DNA of 12,195 nt from Planctomycetota bacterium (lineage in GTDB: Bacteria; Planctomycetota; Phycisphaerae; WQYP01): the NCBI GenBank assembly GCA_023489375.1, contig JAMDCX010000022.1:1-12195 (forward strand), written 5' to 3'. Both the position numbers and the translations under genes were made by a program. Each line of letters begins with the position of its first letter. The stretch's first letter is position 1. A model generated the notes under the pieces. It was not told the DNA's origin, made no database searches, and saw nothing but the letters and a program-made list of their open reading frames with translations. This document shows positions 5,730 to 12,195 of the stretch, piece by piece.

Positions 5730-7025
5730 ATGACGACGCATATTGGGTTGCTTGGTTGTGGTACTGTCGGAGCAGCGGTTGCAGAGATGCTGCTGACTGA
5801 AAAAACTTTATTGGCCAGGCGGTCCGGACAGACCCTGGCGTTGAAACGTATTTTAATTCGCGATCGCGCCAAGGCGCGTTCCCCGGCGATTCCCACGACG
5901 CTGTATACCACGAATCCGGATGATATTTTGAACGATCCGGAAATTCGTATTGTCGTGGAGGTCATGGGAGGAGTGAACCCGGCCAAAACTTTTTCTCTGC
6001 GCGCCTTAAAAGCCGGAAAATTACTGGTTACCGCCAATAAGCATCTACTGGCTCTGCACGGAGCACAAATATTCCGGGCCGCCGCCCAGGCCGATTCCTG
6101 TGTCGGCTTTGAAGCCTCCTGTGGCGGGGCGATTCCCATTGTCCTGGCCCTGACGCGTGGCCTGGTCGCCAATGAGATTCAACAGGTTGTCGGCATTGTC
6201 AATGGCACGTGTAATTATATTTTAAGTGAAATGAGTGCCACCGGGAAAAGTTACTCTGTGGCTCTGGCGGAAGCGCAAGCCGCCGGCTTTGCCGAACCGG
6301 ATCCAACGTTGGATGTCACCGGCGGAGATAGTGCGCATAAACTGGCGATTCTGGCCGCACTGGCCTTTGGGGGACAGGTACCTTTTGGGCGCATACATGT
6401 CAGCGGGATTAATCACATTGACGACATGGATTTGCGTTTTGGCCGGGAATTGGGTTATGTATGCAAACTTCTGGCCATTGCGGAAAAACACGGCCAGAGC
6501 ATTTCCCTCCGGGTACATCCGACATTCATTGCCAGGCAGCACCTGCTGGGCAATGTCAATGGTTCTTTTAATGCCATTGCCGTGGTCGGCCACGTCAGCG
6601 GCCAGACGATTTATTATGGCCGGGGCGCGGGGGGGCGGCCCACGGCCAGTGCGGTACTGGCTGATATTGTTGAAGCCGCCATGGGAACAGCGCCGCTGCT
6701 ATTTAAGAAATTGCCTCTGCTGAACCACCGCGCCGCTTTGCGAATCTTGCCGATCGAAAATGTTTCATCCCGCCACTATTTGCGTATGCAGGTCCTGGAT
6801 CGTCCCGGCATGTTGCATCAGATTACCGGCATTTTGGGGCAGCGCGGTATTTCCCTGGCTGCGATGGTACAGCATGAAGCGCGAAATGATCAATATGTAC
6901 CACTGGTGATTATGACCCATGCCGCGCCGGACGGTAACGTTGTCGAAGCGCTGACCAAAATTGACCGTCTGCGCGGGATACGCTCGCCTACACGGCATAT
7001 ACGCGTTATTGATCCGCCATTTTAA
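5730..7025 (+). CDS. hom: Homoserine dehydrogenase with ACT domain
   Basis: A 431-residue enzyme that reduces aspartate-4-semialdehyde to homoserine with NAD(P)H in the cytoplasm, the branch point to threonine and methionine. The N-terminal Rossmann fold shows IGLLGCGTVG (glycines 9, 11, 14). TANK (Lys104) and EPDPTLDVTGGDSAHK (Glu189, Asp200, Lys204) hold the residues known for substrate binding and catalysis. The central region has the family motifs GFEASCGGAIP and GIVNGTCNYIL. Residues about 350-425 form an ACT domain (HYLRMQVLDRPGMLHQITG), the usual site of feedback control by threonine. Length is normal for the stand-alone bacterial form, with no fused aspartate kinase. The start at 5730 is chosen for GGAG 5 nt upstream. 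It is divergent from the AsmA-like gene and convergent with mraY, so it is probably transcribed alone. Confidence 0.95.
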   Translation: MTTHIGLLGCGTVGAAVAEMLLTEKTLLARRSGQTLALKRILIRDRAKARSPAIPTTLYTTNPDDILNDPEIRIVVEVMGGVNPAKTFSLRALKAGKLLVTANKHLLALHGAQIFRAAAQADSCVGFEASCGGAIPIVLALTRGLVANEIQQVVGIVNGTCNYILSEMSATGKSYSVALAEAQAAGFAEPDPTLDVTGGDSAHKLAILAALAFGGQVPFGRIHVSGINHIDDMDLRFGRELGYVCKLLAIAEKHGQSISLRVHPTFIARQHLLGNVNGSFNAIAVVGHVSGQTIYYGRGAGGRPTASAVLADIVEAAMGTAPLLFKKLPLLNHRAALRILPIENVSSRHYLRMQVLDRPGMLHQITGILGQRGISLAAMVQHEARNDQYVPLVIMTHAAPDGNVVEALTKIDRLRGIRSPTRHIRVIDPPF

Positions 7026-7092
7026 TAGAATACCATCTTATGGTGGCTTCCCTTGAAAACGACGACCGCAATGGGCAAAAACAAGGCGATTG

Positions 7093-8208
7093 TCAGCGCA
7101 GCTTGACGGTCGCCAGGGCCATGGCGGCAAATAAGGCCGACAACAGCCAGAACCGCACAACAATTTGCTGTTCACTCCATCCCTTGAGGTGGAAGTGATG
7201 GTGAATCGGACTGCAGAGAAAAACCTTTTTACCATGGGTGGCTTTGAAATAACTGACCTGAATCATCACGCTCAAGGCTTCGATCACAAATATGCCGCCC
7301 ACCAAAAGTAGCATCGGCTCCTGCCGGATGACAATGGCGACATATCCGACCACACCGCCCAGGGCCAGGGAACCGGTATCGCCCATGAACACCTGTGCGG
7401 GATTACAATTAAACCAGAGGAACCCCAGACAGGACCCGGTTATGGCGCCGCAGATTACAGCCAATTCACCGGCGTAACGGATATGGTTGAAATTCAGATT
7501 CGCGGCCCAGCGGGCGTCACCGGTAACGTAAGTTAAAATCATAAAAGCGAAGGCGACGATGGCCGTGCAGCCGCTCGCCAGACCATCCATGCCATCGGTG
7601 AAATTGACGGCGTTGCTGGTACCGGCGATAACGACCACCGAGATAACGGCGAACAGCCAGGTCGGTAAAACGATATCGCGCGGCAGAAATGGCCAGTTGA
7701 GGTAGTGGGCTTGATCATATTTACCGTGATAATAGATGAACAGCGCCAGCAATACGCCCAACCCGATTTGAAAGACCAGTTTTTCCCACCAGAACAAACC
7801 GTCGCGACTGCCAGGCACACGGCGTTTGGCGGTTAACTTGAGCCAATCATCAAAACCGCCCAATGTGCCCAGATAAATCAGGCACAGCAAACCCATGCGA
7901 ACATAAAAATTATCCAGGCGCGCAAAAATAAGCGTGGTGACAAAAATGCTGGCAATAATCAGAATTCCACCCATGGTGGGGGTATTGGCTTTGGCGCTGG
8001 TTAAGGCGTTAATTTGCGCGTGGTTAAATTCCGGTTGATCTCCGAGTTTTTGTTTTCGCAGCCATTCAATGGTGGGTTTTCCCGCCAGGAGTACCAGCAG
8101 AAAACTGAAGATAATAGCCAGCGCGGAACGGAATATCACCACGTCAATGGGCCAATGTCCGGGTAACCAATGATGTCCAGCCATCCACGTGTATAAGAAA
8201 TACAGCAA
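7093..8208 (-). CDS. mraY: Phospho-N-acetylmuramoyl-pentapeptide-transferase
   Basis: A 371-residue multi-pass membrane enzyme that transfers phospho-MurNAc-pentapeptide to undecaprenyl phosphate, making lipid I. Family motifs are in order: NTPTMGG (75-81), GGFDDWLK with the Asp pair 120-121, NAVNFTDGMDGLA (199-211, with Asp205 and Asp208), FMGDTGS (Asp277), and PIHHHFHLKGW (His336-338). Most members have Glu where this one has His340, the only deviation I noticed in the core motifs. About ten hydrophobic segments are visible. The start is TTG at 8208, supported by GGAGG 5 nt upstream; the next ATG (8184) has no such site. It lies 20 bp after murF and is the last gene of the cluster. No murD follows; the next gene is hom, facing it across 67 bp without a clear terminator. 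Confidence 0.96.
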   Translation of the reverse strand: MLYFLYTWMAGHHWLPGHWPIDVVIFRSALAIIFSFLLVLLAGKPTIEWLRKQKLGDQPEFNHAQINALTSAKANTPTMGGILIIASIFVTTLIFARLDNFYVRMGLLCLIYLGTLGGFDDWLKLTAKRRVPGSRDGLFWWEKLVFQIGLGVLLALFIYYHGKYDQAHYLNWPFLPRDIVLPTWLFAVISVVVIAGTSNAVNFTDGMDGLASGCTAIVAFAFMILTYVTGDARWAANLNFNHIRYAGELAVICGAITGSCLGFLWFNCNPAQVFMGDTGSLALGGVVGYVAIVIRQEPMLLLVGGIFVIEALSVMIQVSYFKATHGKKVFLCSPIHHHFHLKGWSEQQIVVRFWLLSALFAAMALATVKLR

Positions 8209-8213
8209 TAGAG

Positions 8214-8218
8214 CCTCC
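8214..8218 (-). promoter_or_regulatory. Strong ribosome binding site for the TTG start of mraY
   Basis: GGAGG on the minus strand lies 5 nt before TTG 8208-8206, in the 20-bp gap after murF. It is the best-matching Shine-Dalgarno site seen in the window and is what decides for the non-ATG start. Confidence 0.7.
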
Positions 8219-8228
8219 GAATATTAAT

Positions 8229-9647
8229 TTACCGTGGCGCCGCGAAATCAGATTCCACAGCGCCAAGTACCGGTAATAATTTTTCCAACCGCAGGCCGCG
8301 GGAAGCCTTCAACAGGATTACATCCGATGGATGCAAAAGTCCGGGTAATGCGGCCGCCGCTGAAGCCACATCCATAAAATGAAACACCGTGCTGTTGCGC
8401 AACCGCGCCGCTTCCGCCGCGTGCTGCATCAACGGCCCGACCAGCAGCAGCAGATCAATGGGATTTTCCGCCGCCAGAGAGCCTGTCTGGTGATGTAAAT
8501 CCACTGCCGTCGGCCCGAGTTCCAACATGTCGCCCAGAATGGCGACCCGGCGCGGACGCTCGCCCCCATCATCCGCCAGTGGCAAAGTTGCCAACATTTT
8601 GATGGCTGCCGCCATGCTGGTGGGGTTGGCGTTATAGGCATCGTTGATAATAAAGTGAGATCCGCAGCGCAGCGGCTCAAGGCGCATGGGCGCGGATTTT
8701 ACATTTTGCATGCCAGATTGAATTTCCGCATCAGTCAAGCCCATACGCCGCGCCACACCGATGGCCAGCATGGCATTATAAACATTGTGTCGCCCCAGCA
8801 ACGGTAGATGGTAGTGGGCATGGCCATTGACTACGAAATCAATTCCGGTCAACAGCTCGTGAATTTCTGTAGCTTCCATATCCGCCCCGGAACCGGATGC
8901 GCCGATAGTGAAGCGCGGGCCATGCACCAATCGCAGCGCTGCCAACAACTCCGGCGAATCATTGGTCAACAGCAAAATGCCGTCCGTGGCGACAAATCTG
9001 GCCAGGGCGGCCTCCTCCCGCGCCACATGCTTTATATCGCTGAGGAATTCCAGATGTTCCAACCCTACCCCGGTAATGACCACAATATCCGGCGCCGCCA
9101 CCTGCCCCAGAAATTCCACTTCACCCGGAGCGTTAGTACCGACCTCCAGTACGACGTACTCATGCTGTGGTTCTACTGACAGCAAGGTTAAAGGAAGACC
9201 GATATTGTTATTAAAACTTTTCGGGCTGGCGACACCGGAAAAACGCGTCGTTAACAGGGTATGAATAATCCGCTTCGTGGTGGTTTTTCCATTGGAGCCG
9301 CCTACTGCTATAACCTTGGCCCGCAATTCCCGGCGATAGGCGGCAGCCAGGCGGTTTAATCCGCGAATCGTGTCATCACATTGCAGCAGCGTAACGGAGG
9401 CCGCCACCGCACTGCCAATGGCCGCATCCGTGGGATGGGAAGCCAGAATGCCGGCGGCACCCGCCTCCAGCACCTCGGGAATGAAATGATGACCGTCAAA
9501 ATTCGGTCCGGTGATGGCAATAAACAGATCGCCGGGACGCACATCACGGCTGTCCGTGCTTACCCGACCGGTGAATTCACGTGTGCCGCGAGCCAACCAG
9601 CGGCTAAGCGTAACCCTGCGAATTTGTTGAAATGACCAGGGTTTCAT
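8229..9647 (-). CDS. murF: UDP-N-acetylmuramoyl-tripeptide--D-alanyl-D-alanine ligase
   Basis: A 472-residue cytoplasmic Mur ligase that adds D-Ala-D-Ala to UDP-MurNAc-tripeptide using ATP. The N-terminal domain has STDSRDVRPGDLF (30-42). The ATP loop is GGSNGKTTTK (116-125). MurF-typical stretches follow: SFNNNIGLPLTLL (144-156), EVGTNAPGE (168-176), NDAYNANPTSM (335-345), LGDMLELG (371-378) and LLKASRGLRLE (445-455). Length is normal. The ATG overlaps the murE stop as ATGA (9647-9644) and has no good ribosome site of its own, so translation is probably coupled to murE. mraY follows after 20 bp in the same direction. Confidence 0.96.
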   Translation of the reverse strand: MKPWSFQQIRRVTLSRWLARGTREFTGRVSTDSRDVRPGDLFIAITGPNFDGHHFIPEVLEAGAAGILASHPTDAAIGSAVAASVTLLQCDDTIRGLNRLAAAYRRELRAKVIAVGGSNGKTTTKRIIHTLLTTRFSGVASPKSFNNNIGLPLTLLSVEPQHEYVVLEVGTNAPGEVEFLGQVAAPDIVVITGVGLEHLEFLSDIKHVAREEAALARFVATDGILLLTNDSPELLAALRLVHGPRFTIGASGSGADMEATEIHELLTGIDFVVNGHAHYHLPLLGRHNVYNAMLAIGVARRMGLTDAEIQSGMQNVKSAPMRLEPLRCGSHFIINDAYNANPTSMAAAIKMLATLPLADDGGERPRRVAILGDMLELGPTAVDLHHQTGSLAAENPIDLLLLVGPLMQHAAEAARLRNSTVFHFMDVASAAAALPGLLHPSDVILLKASRGLRLEKLLPVLGAVESDFAAPR

Positions 9648-11173
9648 GGTGCACCGTTCGTTGTTAATCCAAGTCGCGCTTGTAGAGCCTCTTGGGCCTT
9701 TTCCACATCATCAAAATGATACCGGCTGGCACCGATGATCTGGTAGTGTTCATGCCCTTTCCCGGCAATCAGTACCACATCACCTTTCTCCGCGTGGGCG
9801 ATGGCGTAGCCAATGGCGGTCGCCCGATCCGGAAGGATTGTCAGGCGATCGGCCACATTGCCGGTAAAACCGCGCCTGATTTGCGCTATGATATCCGCGG
9901 ATTTCTCGGTGCGCGGATTATCATCGGTCACAATGATTTTATCCGCCAGGCGTTGCGCGACTGCCGCCATTTTAGGGCGCTTGGTCGTATCGCGATCTCC
10001 CCCGCAGCCAAACAGGCAAATAATTTTTCCGGTGGTAAATCCACGGATGGCGGTGAGTACATTTTCCAGGGCGTCATGGGTATGGGCATAATCTACCAGC
10101 ACGGTAAAGGGCATTTTCTCGCGTTTTACGCCCGCGGGAACCACAGGCTGCAGGCGGCCGGGAACCAGATCGCCGGACCGCAAACCGGCGGCGATGTACT
10201 TGGACTCCACCCCCGCCGCCCGACTGGCCGCGGCAGCGCATAAAATATTCTGCATATTGTACCGGCCCAGCAGACCGGTACGGACTCTAAGGATCATTCC
10301 TTCCGGACCGCGGATCGTCAGTTCCATACCGGTGGAGTCCATGGCGTGGATGGTACCGGAAAAATCCGCGGGGCCATCGATACCGTAGGACCATATTTGT
10401 GCGCGACAATCGCGAATCATCCGCGAACTCCAGGCGTCTTGCGCATTGACGATAGCCCACGCTTCCGGGGCCAGGGAAGCGAACAAACGTGCCTTGGCGG
10501 CGGCATAATTTTCCATGCTGCCGTGATAATCCAGATGATCTCCGGTGAGATTACTGAACATCGCCACCTGGATATTCAGTCCGGCCAGGCGATCCTGGCT
10601 TAAAGCATGGCTGCTGGCTTCCATGGCCACAGCGCGCACGCCATGCTCCCGCATGCGTGCCAGCAAAGCGGCCAACTCTACCGGTCCGGGTGTGGTCATG
10701 GAACTATCCATCACCGCGTGGCCATCATCCACTTGAACTGTGCCCAGCAGACCACAGGAAATCCCGGCCCGGCGCAGAATGTTGCGGAGCAAATAGGTGA
10801 TGGTTGTTTTGCCATTGGTTCCCGTTATCGCCAGCAATTTCATATCACGGGCGGGAAACTCGTGGATCGCCTGGGCCAGGAAGCCCAAAGCCACAGCCGG
10901 CTGGGAGCACTGAATCACTGACACTTTGGAGGTGGTGGGGACTATATGCGGTTGCTCTGTGACCACAGCTGTGGCGCCATGACCGATAGCCTCGGAGATA
11001 AATTGCTGGCCGTTATTTTTAACACCGGACCGGGCGACAAATAAGTCTCCGGGCCGCACGGTCCGTGAATCTTCCACCACGCGCTGAATGATGGGATCTA
11101 CATCGCCGCCATCACCGATACGCCGGCACAATGCAAGGGGAACCAACTTTAATAGATTGCTCAGCCGCATCAT
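9644..11173 (-). CDS. murE: UDP-MurNAc-L-Ala-D-Glu:meso-diaminopimelate ligase
   Basis: A 509-residue cytoplasmic Mur ligase that adds the third amino acid to the peptidoglycan stem. The N-terminal domain has EDSRTVRPGDLFVA. The ATP loop is ITGTNGKTT (GTNGKTT at about 118-124). MEASSHAL and HLDYHGSMENYAAAKARLF follow, the latter with the lysine (about 227) that is carbamylated in the family. CGGDRDTTKRPKM, DNPR (about 418-421) and GKGHEHYQ complete the set. DNPR is the known mark of meso-diaminopimelate specificity, so a DAP-type wall is expected. The start is uncertain: TTG 11176, ATG 11173 and ATG 11170 follow each other. ATG 11173 overlaps the ftsI stop as TGATG; AGGA lies 11 nt before it and 8 nt before the TTG. 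The 3' end overlaps murF by 4 bp. Confidence 0.95.
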   Translation of the reverse strand: MMRLSNLLKLVPLALCRRIGDGGDVDPIIQRVVEDSRTVRPGDLFVARSGVKNNGQQFISEAIGHGATAVVTEQPHIVPTTSKVSVIQCSQPAVALGFLAQAIHEFPARDMKLLAITGTNGKTTITYLLRNILRRAGISCGLLGTVQVDDGHAVMDSSMTTPGPVELAALLARMREHGVRAVAMEASSHALSQDRLAGLNIQVAMFSNLTGDHLDYHGSMENYAAAKARLFASLAPEAWAIVNAQDAWSSRMIRDCRAQIWSYGIDGPADFSGTIHAMDSTGMELTIRGPEGMILRVRTGLLGRYNMQNILCAAAASRAAGVESKYIAAGLRSGDLVPGRLQPVVPAGVKREKMPFTVLVDYAHTHDALENVLTAIRGFTTGKIICLFGCGGDRDTTKRPKMAAVAQRLADKIIVTDDNPRTEKSADIIAQIRRGFTGNVADRLTILPDRATAIGYAIAHAEKGDVVLIAGKGHEHYQIIGASRYHFDDVEKAQEALQARLGLTTNGAP

Positions 11174-12195
11174 CAATGGCTTAATCCTTTAAGTCGCTTC
11201 AGCAATGCCATTTTACCCCACCATGGATCAGTCTTCGGGCCTTGATCAGGCGGTACCTGAAGATACTGCAACGCACGCGTCAGAATTTTGGAACAGGCCG
11301 GTCCGGCGACCGTACCGCCATAATGCCCCAGATGCGGATCCGGCTCATGTGCCGAGACCACGCATACCAGTCGCGGCACCGGCAGCGGACCGCCGGCAAT
11401 AAAGGTGGCGTTATATTGATGGGCGTGATAGCCATCCTGACCTGCAACGGCCAGATTCGCCGTGCCAGTTTTTCCAAACAACCGGTACAGCGGAGAAATG
11501 GCATATTGGCCGGTTCCACGGACCATAACCTGCTCCATGGCCATGCGCACCTCTTTTTCAATGGCCCGTGGAACAATTTTTTCCCATTTTTGCGGTCCGG
11601 CGATCTGAGACCAGGTTTCCAGTTTTCCGGGACTCACTTCCACGGCTTTGATAATTTGCGGTGTCGGCAGCCAACCGCCGTTGGCGATGGCACACAAGCC
11701 GCGGCCAAGTTGCAGCGGGGTAACGGCAATACCATAGCCGAAGGACACACTGGTCTCCATTCCTTTGGTCCATTGGGTTTCCGGGCGCACGATGCCGGGG
11801 GATTCGCCCGGCAAAATACAGCCGGTCATTCGTCCGAAGCCAAACGCATGAATCGCCTGATATTCCATGGGAATACCCATCTTCCAGCCAATCTGTGTCA
11901 TGCCAATATTACTGGAATACACCAGAATATTTTCCACGGTCAGTTTCGGCCAGCCCCCGACATCTTTAATAAGCCGACCGGTGGGATCGCGGTATCGGCC
12001 GTTATAGGTGTCGAAAACAGTATTCAAAGTGACGACATGATTTTTCAGCGCCCAGGATAGATTGAACGGTTTGAACACGGAACCGGGTTCATAAGGGTCC
12101 GTTACCGCGCGATTCCGCCAGAAATTTTCCGGTGTTTTCTCCCAGGTATTGGGATTAAGAGGTGGATAATTGGCCATGGCCAGGATGTCTCCATT
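11173..12195 (-). CDS. ftsI: Division transpeptidase FtsI/PBP3, 5' end cut by the window
   Basis: The last 340 residues of a class B penicillin-binding protein; the frame runs on past the window edge at 12195. The ATG at 12177 is internal, since the frame upstream of it reads NGDILA, the family's GDILAMA motif. The transpeptidase domain holds all three active-site motifs: SVFK with the catalytic serine (codon 12081-12079), SSN (11916-11908) and KTGT (11472-11461). RLVCVVSAHEP and GHYGGTVAGP close the domain, and no PASTA repeats follow. The missing part should hold the membrane anchor and the dimerisation domain. The enzyme cross-links septal peptidoglycan in the periplasm. Its position directly before murE, with overlapping stop and start (TGATG), is that of ftsI in dcw clusters, which favours FtsI over an elongation-type PBP2. 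Confidence 0.92.
   Translation of the reverse strand, partial: NGDILAMANYPPLNPNTWEKTPENFWRNRAVTDPYEPGSVFKPFNLSWALKNHVVTLNTVFDTYNGRYRDPTGRLIKDVGGWPKLTVENILVYSSNIGMTQIGWKMGIPMEYQAIHAFGFGRMTGCILPGESPGIVRPETQWTKGMETSVSFGYGIAVTPLQLGRGLCAIANGGWLPTPQIIKAVEVSPGKLETWSQIAGPQKWEKIVPRAIEKEVRMAMEQVMVRGTGQYAISPLYRLFGKTGTANLAVAGQDGYHAHQYNATFIAGGPLPVPRLVCVVSAHEPDPHLGHYGGTVAGPACSKILTRALQYLQVPPDQGPKTDPWWGKMALLKRLKGLSH

Noticed and set aside
5657..6172. Minus-strand frame of 171 codons opposite hom
   Set aside because: Antisense shadow of the well-supported homoserine dehydrogenase; low-complexity Arg/Ala/Ser composition and no motif.
7032..7044. ACCAT-CTT-ATGGT hairpin between hom and mraY as a bidirectional terminator
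   Set aside because: Only 5 bp, AT-rich, and without a T run on either strand.

Overview
The window shows a diderm, peptidoglycan-making bacterium. It carries the 3' part of a division and cell-wall (dcw) cluster, a threonine-pathway gene, and a giant AsmA/TamB-like envelope protein. MurE has the DNPR signature of meso-diaminopimelate-type ligases, so the cell wall is probably DAP-type. A very long AsmA-like protein, intergenic filler rich in degenerate repeats, a likely IS66-type miniature element and a short broken dcw cluster together hint at the Planctomycetes/PVC side of the tree (perhaps Phycisphaerae-like). This placement is a low-confidence inference; no rRNA or other marker is present.

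Layout. Positions 1-664 hold no convincing gene, only degenerate low-complexity repeats, a terminator-like hairpin and one solitary IS-end-like motif. Positions 665-5068 (minus) encode a 1467-residue membrane-anchored AsmA/TamB-like protein with a clear internal duplication. Positions 5069-5729 form a divergent intergenic region. It contains two leader hairpins, a 122-bp element with 11-bp terminal inverted repeats beginning GTAA and flanked by an exact 8-bp direct repeat, and a perfect 14-bp palindrome just before the next gene. Positions 5730-7025 (plus) encode homoserine dehydrogenase with a C-terminal ACT domain.

Convergent to it, positions 7093-12195 (minus) hold the operon ftsI (5' end cut by the window) > murE > murF > mraY. 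The ftsI/murE and murE/murF junctions overlap (TGATG and ATGA), and murF/mraY are 20 bp apart.

How the genes work together: MurE and MurF complete the UDP-MurNAc-pentapeptide in the cytoplasm, MraY transfers it to undecaprenyl phosphate to make lipid I, and FtsI cross-links septal peptidoglycan. The usual downstream partners (murD, ftsW, murG, murC) do not follow mraY here. The AsmA-like protein probably serves envelope or outer-membrane homeostasis. Homoserine dehydrogenase belongs to the aspartate pathway, which also supplies DAP, but that link is only thematic.

Most of the window is ordinary core metabolism. The best candidates for a second look are the IS66-like miniature element, the palindrome in front of hom and the duplicated unit in the AsmA-like protein. 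I see no evidence of a novel defence or biosynthetic system.
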